Notes under the pieces: model-generated
The model's input: the letters and a program-made list of their open reading frames with translations, nothing else
The model's database searches: none
What the model was told of the DNA's origin: nothing
Program-made: the position numbers and the translations under genes
NCBI RefSeq assembly: GCF_023008405.1
Contig: NZ_CP095376.1
Coordinates: forward strand, 7,420,501 to 7,484,500
Direction of reading: 5' to 3'
Length of the DNA: 64,000 nt
Source of the DNA: Amycolatopsis sp. FBCC-B4732
GTDB lineage: Bacteria; Actinomycetota; Actinomycetes; Mycobacteriales; Pseudonocardiaceae
Shown: positions 9,170 through 19,667 of the stretch, piece after piece
Layout of the letters: each line of letters starts with the position of its first letter
How positions within the stretch are numbered: the stretch's first letter is position 1

Positions 9170-9424
9170 TGCGTGGCCCTTCGTGAACGTCGAAGTCGTG
9201 ACGACAGCGGCGGCGCGGGCGCCGTGCACGGAGTAGCAGGTACCGCCGAAGCGTCCGTGGGGTACGCAGGCACGCCTACCGCGCTTAACGGGCCTGTTTT
9301 CGCCGCCACAGCACGATCCCCCGGATCGTCGCGCCGGGGAGCCGGCCGTTGCGCGACCCTCTCCGGGAAACCTCAGGGACCATCCCGGATGTCCCGCCGC
9401 GGCCCGTGCCGCATGCTCTTCGGT

Positions 9425-10705
9425 ATGAGTGGTGCGAGTGAAAGCCGGTCGTCGAAGCCGGGGGTGCTGAACGGCTTCGAGGAGACCGTCAAGGACTTCT
9501 GGGTCAGCCGGCCGCGGCGGCCGCAGGCGGGGCGGAAGGTCGCCGGGGTGGCGGCCGGGATCGGGTACCGGTACGGGGTGGATCCCGTCGTCGTGCGGAT
9601 CGCGCTGGTGGTCGCGACTGTCTTCGGGGGCTTCGGGCTGACCTTCTACCTGCTGGCGTGGCTGTTCCTGCCCGGCGAAAACGACGAGGTGTCCGGCTTC
9701 GAAGGCCTCATCGGTCGGGGCCGGTCGTCGGTGTCGCCCGCCTTCGCCGTCGTGCTGGCCGTGCTCACCGTCGTCAGTGCCGGCGGGATGTTCAGCTCCA
9801 CCTGGTTCGACGGGGGCGGCCTGATCGGCTTCGCGCTCATCTCCACCGCTCTCTACCTGCTGCACCGCAGCCGCGGGCACCTGAACCGGCCGGCGCCGGT
9901 CGTGACCGGGGCGCGGACCGAGGCCTTCACCGGGAACGGAGCCTTCACCATGACCGACACCGCCGAGGCGCCGTCGCCGTCGCGGGGGTTCGACCCCCTC
10001 GCCGCCGACCCGGCCGGCTGGGACCTGCCCGACGCGGCGCCCGAGCCGCCGCGGCCGACGCCGCCGCCGTCCTACCGGGCCCCTGAGCGGCGGCCGCACT
10101 CCAAGGTGGGTTCGGTGACCTTCGCGGTCGCCGTGCTGACCGCCGGCGCCGGCGTGCTGCTGAACCTCAACGGCGCGGACTGGTTTTCCGCGCAGCACAT
10201 CATCGGGCTCGTGCTCGGCGTGGTCGGCATCGGCCTGGTCGCCGGTGCCTTCGCCCGCGGCGGGGGCGGCCTGATCGGGCTCGCGGTGCCGCTGGCGATC
10301 GTCGGGATGGTCCTGACGACGGCGCCGTTCGAAAACCTCGACTTCCGCGGCGGCGTCGGCGACATCACCGAGACCCCGCGCACGGTGGCCGACGTCCGGC
10401 CGCTCTACCAGCACGCGGCCGGCGACATCGACATCGACCTGACCCAGCTGCCCCTCGGCGACCCGTACTCGACGACGATCACCAACGGCGCCGGCGACAC
10501 CAAGGTCATCGTGCCGAAGGACGCCGACGTCACCTACGAGTGCCACACCGGCGCCGGCTCGGCGGACTGCTTCGACCACTCGACCGACGGCATCAGCCAG
10601 GGCGCGCTCAAGGGCACGGACAACGGCTCCGACGGCGTCGGCGGCCAGAAGATCACCCTGAAGGTGGACAACAGCGTGGGCAGCGTGGAGGTGCGACGTG
10701 GCTGA
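9425..10705 (+). CDS. PspC-domain multi-pass membrane protein
   Basis: About 426 residues from the ATG at 9425 (another in-frame ATG at 9413; neither has a strong ribosome-binding site). A PspC domain at about residues 30-85 (RPQAGRKVAGVAAGIGYRY, then a long hydrophobic segment ending LPGEND) is followed by two more hydrophobic blocks, a Pro-rich loop, a three-helix block, and a C-terminal soluble domain of about 120 residues resembling the beta-rich adhesin-like domains found after PspC in actinobacteria. Divergent from the PspC kinase and overlapping the next small gene. Probable role: envelope-stress sensing with the two-component pair (inference). Confidence 0.82.
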   Translation: MSGASESRSSKPGVLNGFEETVKDFWVSRPRRPQAGRKVAGVAAGIGYRYGVDPVVVRIALVVATVFGGFGLTFYLLAWLFLPGENDEVSGFEGLIGRGRSSVSPAFAVVLAVLTVVSAGGMFSSTWFDGGGLIGFALISTALYLLHRSRGHLNRPAPVVTGARTEAFTGNGAFTMTDTAEAPSPSRGFDPLAADPAGWDLPDAAPEPPRPTPPPSYRAPERRPHSKVGSVTFAVAVLTAGAGVLLNLNGADWFSAQHIIGLVLGVVGIGLVAGAFARGGGGLIGLAVPLAIVGMVLTTAPFENLDFRGGVGDITETPRTVADVRPLYQHAAGDIDIDLTQLPLGDPYSTTITNGAGDTKVIVPKDADVTYECHTGAGSADCFDHSTDGISQGALKGTDNGSDGVGGQKITLKVDNSVGSVEVRRG

Positions 10706-10940
10706 GCAGAACCCCTACGTCTACGACGAACCGGCGGACACCCAGCCCGCCAAGCGCGGCGGCGTGAACGTCTTCACCCTGATCGTCGGCATCGCGACGC
10801 TGCTGGTCTCGGCCTACGTCCTCTCGGACGGCGCGAGCTGGCTGCCCTCGTTCGACTTCCGCTGGGTGATCGCCGGCGGCGCGGTGTTCGTGGGGCTGCT
10901 GCTCCTCGGCGCTTCCTTCGGCGGCAAACGCCGACGCTGA
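10698..10940 (+). CDS. small two-helix membrane protein (80 residues)
   Basis: GTG start within the last codons of the PspC gene (8-base overlap), so translationally coupled. It has a polar N-terminus with several Tyr/Asp, two hydrophobic segments (VFTLIVGIATLLVSAYVLS and WVIAGGAVFVGLLLLGASF) and a basic KRRR end. No family recognised beyond a small actinobacterial membrane protein. Co-expression with the PspC protein is clear from the overlap; function unknown. Confidence 0.82.
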   Translation: MAEQNPYVYDEPADTQPAKRGGVNVFTLIVGIATLLVSAYVLSDGASWLPSFDFRWVIAGGAVFVGLLLLGASFGGKRRR

Positions 10941-10959
10941 TTCAGGAACACCACTCACT

Positions 10960-10993
10960 CTCGAGGCCCCGGATCCCACGCCGGGGCCTCGAG
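10960..10993. terminator. hairpin terminator between convergent genes
   Basis: A perfect 13-base stem (CTCGAGGCCCCGG paired with CCGGGGCCTCGAG) with an 8-base loop. It lies 20 bases after the small membrane-protein gene and 18 bases before the convergent guaA stop, so it can serve both strands. Confidence 0.85.
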
Positions 10994-11010
10994 TCCTGTC
11001 TACAGTGGAC

Positions 11011-12567
<1,557 letters not shown>

Positions 12568-12676
12568 CTGACGACCTCCTGGCGAGAAGCGGGAATCGAG
12601 GTCCATCGTCCCAGGTGGGCTGGGTCACCCGGGATTCAGGGCCGCCCCTGTCCGCGATCGGGCCTACGGTCCGCGT

Positions 12677-13228
12677 ATGGCTGTGAACTGGACCAAGGAA
12701 CTGACCGACCAGCTCGACTTCCACTGGAACGTGCACACGCGCCCGAAGCTCGAGGGGCTCACCGACGAGGAGTACCTCTGGGAGCCGGTCGCGGGCTGCT
12801 GGACCGTGCGGCCGCGCAAGTCGGACGACGAGCCCGGCACCGGCCCGTTCACCATCGACTTCGCCTTCCCCGAACCGGCTCCGCCGCCGGTCACGACGAT
12901 CGCGTGGCGGCTCAACCACGTCCTGGTCGGCGTCCTGGGCATGCGGACGGCGTCGCACTTCGGCGGCCCGGCGATGACCTACGACGGCTACCCGTACCCC
13001 GGGACGGCCGCGGAAGCGATGGCGGCGCTGGACGAGTGCTATGCCCGGTGGGTCGAAGGGGTGAAGTCACTCGACGAGGGGGCCCTGGCGCGCCCGTGCG
13101 GACCGGCCGAAGGGCCGTACGCCCAGTACCCGATGGCGACGCTGGTGCTGCACATCCACCGCGAAATGATCCACCACTGCGCCGAAGTCCTCCTGCTGCG
13201 CGACCTGTACCGCAGCCGTGAGCTGTAA
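12677..13228 (+). CDS. DinB-family protein
   Basis: 183 residues with the DinB/YfiT four-helix look: an N-terminal helix (ELTDQLDFHWNVHTRPKLEGL), the LTDEEYLWEPVAGCWTVRP segment, a metal-type His in WRLNHVLVGV and HxxxMIHH near the end. In actinobacteria such proteins are often mycothiol-dependent or nickel/zinc-binding enzymes, but the reaction is not known here. Divergent from guaA, whose start lies 109 bases upstream. Confidence 0.8.
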   Translation: MAVNWTKELTDQLDFHWNVHTRPKLEGLTDEEYLWEPVAGCWTVRPRKSDDEPGTGPFTIDFAFPEPAPPPVTTIAWRLNHVLVGVLGMRTASHFGGPAMTYDGYPYPGTAAEAMAALDECYARWVEGVKSLDEGALARPCGPAEGPYAQYPMATLVLHIHREMIHHCAEVLLLRDLYRSREL

Positions 13229-13290
13229 CGGGGAGTCACCGTCGGCCCGATTCACGGGTATCGAGAACGGCTTCCGAGGGGGACCTGCGC

Positions 13291-13722
13291 ATGCTCTACC
13301 GACTCCGCCCGAAAGGCGCGCTGACCTGGTGTGACGTGCCCGGCTACGTGGTCTGCCGCGCCGACGACCAGCCCCCGCCCGACTGGGAGCGGCTGTCGTG
13401 GGTGCCCGCGGAGACGCGCGAGTTCAGCGCCGACCTCCTGCGGATCGCCGTCCGGTACGGCGCGCGCTCGGGCAGCGGGATCATCCTCGACGCCCGGCAC
13501 ACCGAGGACCTGGGCCGGGCGGACGAGCTGCGCTGCGACCGGATCGCCGCCGCGCTGGCCCGGGCGGACCGGTGCGAGAGCGCGGACGAGGACCTGGAGT
13601 GGACCCGCGCCGAGGCCGCGGCCCGCCAGGCCGAAGCGGACCTCGCCGAGCTCCTGGCGGTGCCGCCGCAGCCGCACCTGGTCGCGCACTGGTGCCGGCT
13701 CGGCGGCCACTACCCCGACTGA
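13291..13722 (+). CDS. hypothetical protein (143 residues)
   Basis: A cytoplasmic protein beginning MLYRLRPKGALTWCDVPGYV, with no membrane segment. Strong GC third-position bias and good coding character; GAGGGGG about 10 bases before the ATG. The C-terminal half is charged and probably helical (RAEAAARQAEADLAELL). Five Cys residues without a clear metal motif. No family recognised. It faces the rhomboid-like gene across a shared hairpin. Confidence 0.72.
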   Translation: MLYRLRPKGALTWCDVPGYVVCRADDQPPPDWERLSWVPAETREFSADLLRIAVRYGARSGSGIILDARHTEDLGRADELRCDRIAAALARADRCESADEDLEWTRAEAAARQAEADLAELLAVPPQPHLVAHWCRLGGHYPD

Positions 13723-13731
13723 CGGACCGCC

Positions 13732-13775
13732 TCGTGGGTGTTCAGAAGGGTGCTAACCCTCCTGAACACCCACGA
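13732..13775. terminator. convergent-end hairpin, copy 1 of the TGTTCAG family
   Basis: 14-base arms TCGTGGGTGTTCAG / CTGAACACCCACGA with an inner AGGGT-GCTA-ACCCT stem. The stop codon of the minus-strand rhomboid gene (13753-13755) lies in the loop. The arm core TGTTCAG/CTGAACA and outer TCGTG/CACGA are shared with copies at 40950, 46112 and 62980. Confidence 0.88.
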
Positions 13776-14364
13776 CCGGGCGGCGGGGCAGGACCAGGAA
13801 GCCGAGGGCCAGGCCGAGCAGGGCCGGGACGCCGTGGTTGTCGTGCGCGACCGTGTCCACCACGGCCAGCACCGGCACCGCGAACGCCATGACCCGGAAC
13901 TGGATCGGCAGCACCACGCCGTAGCGGCGCAAAGCCGTCATCACCACCGCCGCCAGGCCGCCGATCAGGCCCGCCACGCACATCGAGTTGCCCGCCCCGA
14001 CCGGGTTGAGCCAGACGTAGCTCGTGAACTGGCCGAACAGGCCGCAGCCGAAGTACAGCAGCAGCCAGCGGGCGCGGCCGAACACGCGCTCGGCGAGCGT
14101 GCCGAACACCGCCAGCCAGAGCAGGTTCGAGACCAGGCCGAACGCCCACGCGTCCTGGAAGAACATGCCCGTCACCAGGCGGTACCACTCGCCCGCGTCG
14201 ATGCCGGCCGCGTCGCGGACGACGTGGTCGTAGAGCCCGCGGACTGCCAGCTGCGCGATCCCGCACGCCAGTGTCACCGCGAACACCGCGGCCGTCAGGT
14301 ACGGACGGCGGGTGGGCCCGGTGAGGGCCGCGAACGGGTTGCGGGATGCGGCGCGCGCGCTCAT
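13753..14364 (-). CDS. rhomboid-family intramembrane protein
   Basis: 203 residues with about six membrane helices. The catalytic-Ser position reads GAGNSMCVAG, that is, G-N-S rather than the usual GxSG followed by a small residue. A late His in DNHGVPALLGLALG fits the second catalytic residue in the GxxxG helix. Intramembrane protease is the likely role, with unknown substrate; the altered residue after Ser leaves some doubt about activity. The ATG start is preceded by TAGATT seven bases upstream, consistent with a leaderless transcript. Divergent from the alcohol dehydrogenase gene. Confidence 0.82.
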   Translation of the reverse strand: MSARAASRNPFAALTGPTRRPYLTAAVFAVTLACGIAQLAVRGLYDHVVRDAAGIDAGEWYRLVTGMFFQDAWAFGLVSNLLWLAVFGTLAERVFGRARWLLLYFGCGLFGQFTSYVWLNPVGAGNSMCVAGLIGGLAAVVMTALRRYGVVLPIQFRVMAFAVPVLAVVDTVAHDNHGVPALLGLALGFLVLPRRPVVGVQEG

Positions 14365-14438
14365 GGACGAAAATCTAGGCGCGTCCCCGCCGCCACACCC
14401 CCGACGTTTGTCACGTTCAGCCCAGGGAAGGCACCACC

Positions 14439-15473
14439 ATGCGAGCGACAGTCATCTACGGCGCCGGCGACGTCCGGGTCGAGACCGTGCCGGACCCGAA
14501 ACTGGCCGAGCCCACCGACGTCATCCTGCGGGTCGTGCGGTCCTGCATCTGCGGCAGCGACCTCTGGCCCTACGCCGACATGCCGCCGCGCGAGCACGGG
14601 CGCCGGATCGGCCACGAGTTCCTCGGCGTCGTCGAAGAGACCGGCGCCGACGTCACCACCCTCAAGAAGGGCGACCTCGCCGTCGCGCCGTTCGTCTGGT
14701 CCGACAACACCTGCGAGTTCTGCCGCGAAGGCCTCCAGACGTCCTGCCTGCACGGCGGCGGCTGGGGCGCGAAGGGCGTCGACGGGGGCCAAGGCGAGGC
14801 CGTGCGCGTGCCGCAGGCCGACGGCACCCTGGTCAAGCTGCCGCACACCGAGGACGACGACCTGCTCGCGTCCCTGCTGACGCTGTCGGACGTCTTCTCC
14901 ACCGGCCACCACGCCGCCGTGAAGGCGGGCGTGCGCGAAGGCCAGAACGTCACCGTGATCGGCGACGGCGCGGTCGGGCTCTCCGCCGTCCTCGCGGCGA
15001 AACGCCTGGGCGCCGACCGGATCGTCCTGATGGGACGGCACCGGGCCCGCACCGACCTCGGCCGCGAGTTCGGCGCGACCGACGTCGTCGCCGAGCGCGG
15101 GGACGAAGGCATCGAGAAGGTGCGCGAACTGACGAACGGCCAGGGCACGCACGCCGTGCTCGAGTGCGTCGGCACGAAGGGCGCGTTCGAGATGGGCGTC
15201 GGCGTCGTGCGCGCGGGCGGCGCGGTCAGCCGCGTCGGGCTGCCGCAGTACGAAGACGCGCCCGCCGGCGTCGGCGTCTTCCGCCGCAACGTCACCATCA
15301 CCGGCGGCGTCGCGCCCGCCCGGCACTACATCCCCGAGCTGCTGCCGGACGTCCTCGAGGGCAGGTACCGGCCGGGTCGCGTCTTCGACCGGACCATCGA
15401 CGTCGAGGGCGTGCCGGACGGCTACCGCGCGATGGCGGACCGCGAAGCGCTGAAGGTGCTCATCAAGCCGTGA
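14439..15473 (+). CDS. zinc-dependent alcohol dehydrogenase (MDR family)
   Basis: A 344-residue medium-chain dehydrogenase. Catalytic-zinc residues are visible (Cys in SCICGSDLW, then GHEFLG). The structural-zinc lobe is CEFCREGLQTSC, with three Cys rather than four. A Rossmann nucleotide fold begins VTVIGDGAVGLSAVLAAKRLGA. It oxidises an alcohol or reduces an aldehyde with NAD(P); substrate unknown. The aldehyde dehydrogenase gene starts 56 bases downstream on the same strand, so the pair could take an alcohol to a carboxylate (inference). Confidence 0.92.
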   Translation: MRATVIYGAGDVRVETVPDPKLAEPTDVILRVVRSCICGSDLWPYADMPPREHGRRIGHEFLGVVEETGADVTTLKKGDLAVAPFVWSDNTCEFCREGLQTSCLHGGGWGAKGVDGGQGEAVRVPQADGTLVKLPHTEDDDLLASLLTLSDVFSTGHHAAVKAGVREGQNVTVIGDGAVGLSAVLAAKRLGADRIVLMGRHRARTDLGREFGATDVVAERGDEGIEKVRELTNGQGTHAVLECVGTKGAFEMGVGVVRAGGAVSRVGLPQYEDAPAGVGVFRRNVTITGGVAPARHYIPELLPDVLEGRYRPGRVFDRTIDVEGVPDGYRAMADREALKVLIKP

Positions 15474-15528
15474 CCCGTCCGGGTGGGGGTCCCACGCCCG
15501 GCCCGCCACCCGGATTACGTTGGTGCGC

Positions 15529-16974
15529 ATGGACATGATCACCCCCGAGCCGCGCCCCGCCTGGATCGCCGGCCGCCCCGAGGCGGGCGCCACCACCCTC
15601 GTCGTGCACCACCCGTACGACGGCAGCGAGGTCGCCACGGTCGCCGTGCCCGGGCCGGAGCAGGTCGAGCGCGCGGTCGCGGCCGCGGCGTCGGTCGCGC
15701 GCGAGTTCCGCGGTACGCCCGCGCACGTCCGCGCGGGCGCGCTGGACCACGTCTCCCGGGTGCTCGCCGCGCGTGCCGAGGAGATCGCCGAGGTGATCAC
15801 GGCCGAGAACGGCAAGCCGCTCAAGTGGGCCGAGGCCGAGGTCACCCGCGCGGTTTCGGTGTTCCGCATCGCCGCCGAGGAGGCCCGCCGGTTCACCGGC
15901 GACGTCCAGCGCCTCGACACCGACCCCGCGGGCGAGGCGCGGCTGGCGCTGACCCGCCGCGTCCCGCGCGGGCCGGTGCTCGGCATCGCGCCGTTCAACT
16001 TCCCGCTGAACCTGGTGGCGCACAAGGTCGCGCCGTCGCTGGCGATCGGCGCGCCGATCATCGTCAAGCCCGCGCCGCGGACCCCGTTGTCGGCGCTGGT
16101 CCTCGGCGAGATCCTGGCCGAGACGGACCTGCCGGAAGGCGCGTTTTCGGTGCTGCCGCTGGGGAACGAGGAGACCAAGGCACTCGTCGCCGACCCGCGG
16201 CTGCCCGTGGTGTCGTTCACCGGCTCGGGCCCGGTCGGCTGGTCGCTGAAGGACGCGGCGCCGCGCAAGCACGTCGTGCTCGAACTCGGCGGCAACGCGG
16301 CGGCCGTCGTGCTGCGCGACTGGCCCGACCCCGAAGGCGCCGCGCACCGCATCGCCACCTTCGGCAACTATCAGGCCGGCCAGTCCTGCATCGCGGTGCA
16401 GCGGGTGATCGTGGACGCCGCCGTGGCCGAGGAGTTCGTGCCCGCCCTGCTGGAAGCCGTCGAGGCGCAGCGCACCGGCGACCCGTACGACCGCAACACC
16501 GACGTCGGCCCGGTCGTCGACGAAGCCGCCGCGGAACGGATCGTCGCGTGGGTGGACGAAGCCGTCGAGGCGGGCGCGAAGGTGCTGACCGGCGGCACCC
16601 GCGACGGCGCGACCGTCGCCCCGACCCTGCTCACCGAGGTCCCGCCGGACACCAAGGCGTGGAACGAAGAGATCTTCGGCCCGGTCCTCGCGGTGTCCGT
16701 TGTGGACGGTGTGGACGCCGCGTTCCGGTCGGTCAACGACTCCGCGTACGGCCTGCAGGCCGGCGTCTTCACCACCGACGTCCAGCTGGCGTTCCACGCG
16801 TCGGCCGAGCTCGAGGTCGGCGGCGTGATCATCGGCGACGTGCCGTCCTACCGCGCGGACCAGATGCCGTACGGCGGGGTGAAGGGCTCCGGCGTCGGCC
16901 GCGAAGGCGTGCTCGCGGCGATGCACGACCTGACCGAGGAGCGCGTCACGGTCTTCACCGGCATCGACCTCTAG
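15529..16974 (+). CDS. NAD(P)-dependent aldehyde dehydrogenase
   Basis: About 481 residues of the ALDH superfamily. Motifs: APFNFPLNLVAHKVAPSLA, FTGSGPVGW (nucleotide loop), catalytic Glu in LELGGN, nucleophile Cys in QAGQSC, and EIFGPVLAV near the end. It resembles the phenylacetaldehyde/glyceraldehyde-3-phosphate-type clade, but substrate cannot be fixed. I chose the ATG at 15529; TTG (15520) and ATG (15535) are alternatives. Probably co-transcribed with the alcohol dehydrogenase. A weak GGAGC-TTC-GCTCC hairpin (17008-17020) lies before the convergent oxidase gene. Confidence 0.93.
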   Translation: MDMITPEPRPAWIAGRPEAGATTLVVHHPYDGSEVATVAVPGPEQVERAVAAAASVAREFRGTPAHVRAGALDHVSRVLAARAEEIAEVITAENGKPLKWAEAEVTRAVSVFRIAAEEARRFTGDVQRLDTDPAGEARLALTRRVPRGPVLGIAPFNFPLNLVAHKVAPSLAIGAPIIVKPAPRTPLSALVLGEILAETDLPEGAFSVLPLGNEETKALVADPRLPVVSFTGSGPVGWSLKDAAPRKHVVLELGGNAAAVVLRDWPDPEGAAHRIATFGNYQAGQSCIAVQRVIVDAAVAEEFVPALLEAVEAQRTGDPYDRNTDVGPVVDEAAAERIVAWVDEAVEAGAKVLTGGTRDGATVAPTLLTEVPPDTKAWNEEIFGPVLAVSVVDGVDAAFRSVNDSAYGLQAGVFTTDVQLAFHASAELEVGGVIIGDVPSYRADQMPYGGVKGSGVGREGVLAAMHDLTEERVTVFTGIDL

Positions 16975-17025
16975 TCCATCCATGCCCCCGCCACCACCCT
17001 CAACGGAGGAGCTTCGCTCCGCTGG

Positions 17026-18552
17026 TCAGCTCCTGACGCTCTGCCCGAACCGGAAGACGTTGTCGGGGTCGTACTTCTTCGCGACGTCCTGCAGCCGCTT
17101 GGCGTTGTCGCCGTAGTAGGCGGTCTTCCAGTCGGCCAGAGCCGGGTCGATGTAGTTGACGTACCCGCCACCGGCACCGGCCGCGGCGAGCCCGGCGGCG
17201 ACCTCCCCGACCGACTGCGTGACCTTCTGCTGGGTCTTCGCCGTCGCGGGCGCGTAGATCTGGACGCTGGCCAGCGCGTCGCGGTGCCAGAACGCCGTCG
17301 CGTCCTTCGCCGGTTCGCCCACCTTGCCGCCGAGGCCGTCGATGAGCAGGTCGGTGCCGGTGCGGCCGTCGGCGAGCGCGACGACCTTCGCGGCGTCCAC
17401 CGGGCTCGTGACGATCCGCGACGACGCCACGAACGACTGCCGGTTGGAGCTGCCGGAGAAGTAGTTCATGGCGCCGAGGTAGTCGAGGCTCTTCACGGTG
17501 CGCTGGGTCGGCCGCGCGCCGGCGTTGGTGGTCAGGTTGGTGAGCAGCGTGTTCAGCCCGGCCGCCCCGCCGACGTAGCAGCCGCCGACGCGGCACTGGA
17601 CCGGCGAGCCGCCCGAAAGCACGCAGTTCGCCCAGAGCTCCGGCGGCATCGCGGCGATCCACTGCTGCCACGCGTTCAGCACGTCGGCCGCGGACCCGGC
17701 CGGGAAGTGCAGCGAGAAGACCGTCAGGTCCGGCGCCGGGTCGGTGTCGAAGGTGAACTCGGTGACGATGCCGAAGTTGCCGCCGCCCCCGCCGCGCAGC
17801 CCCCAGAACAGGTCGGGCTCGGTGTCGGCGGACGCCTTGACCAGCCGGCCGTCGGCCATGACGACCTGCGCCGAACTCAGGCGGTCGCAGGTCAGGCCGT
17901 ACTTGCGGGAGAGCACGCCGATGCCGCCGCCGAGGGTCAGCCCGGCGATCCCGACCGTCGGGCAGGACCCGGCGGGCAGCGCGCGCCCGGCGCGGCCCAG
18001 CGCGGCGTAGACGTCCTTGAGCTTCGCGCCCGCGCCGATGACGGCCTGGCTGCCCTGGACTTCGACCTTGTCCAGCCCGGCGACGTCGACGACCAGCCCG
18101 CCGTCGGGCACCGAGTAGCCGGCGTAGCTGTGGCCGCCGCTGCGCGCGGCGATGGACGCGCGCCCGGCCACGGCCTGGACGCTCGCCTGGACGTCCTGGG
18201 CGGTCGACGCCGTCACGACCGCGACCGGGTTCTTGTTGTCGAAGAGCTGGTTGAACGCGCGCTTGGCGGTGTCGTAGCCGTCGGCGCCCGGGCGCAGCAG
18301 GTTCCCGGTCAGCTTGCCGCGCAGGTCGTCCCAGTTCGGCGGCCCGGTGGGCAGCCGCGAGCTGGGCGGCGCGGAGGTCGTGGGCACCGGCGCGCTCGAG
18401 GCGACGGGCGACGGCGAGCCGCCCGGCCCGCACGCGGCGGCGACGGCACCGGCGGCCGACACCCCCGCCACCCGGAGGAACGTCCTTCTGTCCACACGGT
18501 GGTGGACGCGCGGCCGTCCGGCGGGTTGCGCCTGGTCGTGCTCACTGTCCAC
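17026..18552 (-). CDS. Tat-exported FAD-linked oxidase, BBE-like (probable lipoprotein)
   Basis: 508 residues. A twin-arginine signal (DRRTFLRVAGVSAAGA) ends in a lipobox-like AAAC at Cys41, so it is a probable Tat lipoprotein. A Ser/Pro-rich linker follows, then an FAD_binding_4 domain and the berberine-bridge C-terminal domain (ending in a YDPDNVFRF motif). His141 in RSGGHSY and Cys197 in GSCPTVG sit where bicovalently flavinylated oxidases (for example glucooligosaccharide oxidase) attach FAD. It likely oxidises a sugar or alkaloid-like hydroxyl outside the cell; substrate unknown. GTG start. Confidence 0.92.
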   Translation of the reverse strand: MDSEHDQAQPAGRPRVHHRVDRRTFLRVAGVSAAGAVAAACGPGGSPSPVASSAPVPTTSAPPSSRLPTGPPNWDDLRGKLTGNLLRPGADGYDTAKRAFNQLFDNKNPVAVVTASTAQDVQASVQAVAGRASIAARSGGHSYAGYSVPDGGLVVDVAGLDKVEVQGSQAVIGAGAKLKDVYAALGRAGRALPAGSCPTVGIAGLTLGGGIGVLSRKYGLTCDRLSSAQVVMADGRLVKASADTEPDLFWGLRGGGGGNFGIVTEFTFDTDPAPDLTVFSLHFPAGSAADVLNAWQQWIAAMPPELWANCVLSGGSPVQCRVGGCYVGGAAGLNTLLTNLTTNAGARPTQRTVKSLDYLGAMNYFSGSSNRQSFVASSRIVTSPVDAAKVVALADGRTGTDLLIDGLGGKVGEPAKDATAFWHRDALASVQIYAPATAKTQQKVTQSVGEVAAGLAAAGAGGGYVNYIDPALADWKTAYYGDNAKRLQDVAKKYDPDNVFRFGQSVRS

Positions 18553-18633
18553 AGCGGACTCCTCGGGGCCGGGACGCCCAGTCTAGGTCGGCGGCAGGGC
18601 GGCCCGCACCACGGCGGCGCCGGGCGGTGGCGG

Positions 18634-19344
18634 TCAGGACCAGGCGGGGATCCGCGGCACGGCGCCGTCCAGCGCCGACCCGTCGGAGCGCCCGCTGAGC
18701 CAGGCCAGCAGCTGCCCGCCGGTCCCGGTGACGGTCGCGCCGGGCGTGGCACCCATGGTCCATTCGAAGCCGTCGGCGACCAGGCGCAACGCGGGCAGGT
18801 GCGCGCTGCGGGAGCTGATGGCGTGCTGCACGACGTCTTCGGTGAGCGGGCCGAGCAGCCCGAGCACGCGATCGAGGTCGTACCCGCGGTCGAGGTCGGC
18901 GAGGTGGATGGTCAGCTCGGACAACCGCATCCGCGCGACGACGGCCCCGGTGACCGGCGCCCCCTGCCGGTTGCGGGCCTCACGCGCCCAGGCATCGTCC
19001 GGCATGCCCGCGGCGTACTGCTCGAACCGCCCGGCGGAGGCGACGAAGTCGGCCAGGATCTCGGCGGCGGAGTGCTGGGAACTGGCCTCGATGTCGGCTT
19101 CCCGGGCTTCGACGCTGGCGTACATCGGCGTCTCGACCCCGGTTTCCGCCCAGCTCAGCAGGTTCTTGAGACCGTCGGCGTTGCGGGCGAGGTGGGCGAG
19201 CACGTGCGCCCGCGACCAGCCGGGCAGCGCACTGGGTGCGCGCAGCTCGGGCTCGCCGAGGCCACCGATGGCCCGGGCCCATTCGTCGTCGAGTGTGCGC
19301 ACTCCGTCGAGGAGCGCGTGCGCCTTTTCCGATGCCGTCGTCAC
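18634..19344 (-). CDS. maleylpyruvate isomerase-fold, mycothiol-dependent family protein
   Basis: About 236 residues from the GTG at 19344 (TAGACT box nine bases upstream, consistent with leaderless translation; TTG at 19365 is an alternative). The N-terminal DinB-like helical domain has LPGWSRAHVLAHLARNADG, whose His residues are typical of the MDMPI metal site; a later motif reads RLSELTIHLADLDRG. The C-terminal SCP2-like small domain ends GGQLLAWLSGRS. Likely a mycothiol-using isomerase or S-transferase; substrate unknown. Confidence 0.87.
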   Translation of the reverse strand: MTTASEKAHALLDGVRTLDDEWARAIGGLGEPELRAPSALPGWSRAHVLAHLARNADGLKNLLSWAETGVETPMYASVEAREADIEASSQHSAAEILADFVASAGRFEQYAAGMPDDAWAREARNRQGAPVTGAVVARMRLSELTIHLADLDRGYDLDRVLGLLGPLTEDVVQHAISSRSAHLPALRLVADGFEWTMGATPGATVTGTGGQLLAWLSGRSDGSALDGAVPRIPAWS

Positions 19345-19667
19345 GGCCCCGAGTCTAGGAGGCAAACCGATCGGTGACGCCGCCGTTCGTGGACCAGCAG
19401 GTCAGTGCGATCAGGGGCGGGGTGCTGGAAAGCGCGCCCCTGATCACCACCAGAAGCCTGTGTGTGCTGCTGCACATCCTGCAGCGCGTCCTGCTCGGGG
19501 CCGTGTCTTCCTCCGCTTGCGCACTTCCGAGCGATGCCATGTCCTGTTGCGTGAACAAAATCTGCCGCCTGAGCTGCAGGTTTCGCCTGATGGTGGAGGC
19601 CATCGGGTCACCCAGCCCGAACAGCTGCCGGTGTTCTCGGTCACGGGCAGGTTGCAGGCACGATCAG
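19345..19667. other. gap of about 320 bases, lower GC, with inverted repeat
   Basis: A gap between two minus-strand genes with visibly lower GC than its flanks. It contains an 11-base perfect inverted repeat GATCAGGGGCG / CGCCCCTGATC (19409-19445) that could terminate the oxidase transcript. An 82-codon frame exists on the minus strand (19355-19603) without a ribosome-binding site or recognisable motif; I do not call it. Nothing else is identified. Confidence 0.4.

Noticed and set aside
19355..19603. An 82-codon minus-strand frame in a low-GC gap
   Set aside because: No ribosome-binding site, no recognisable domain and atypical codon use; an inverted repeat cuts through it.
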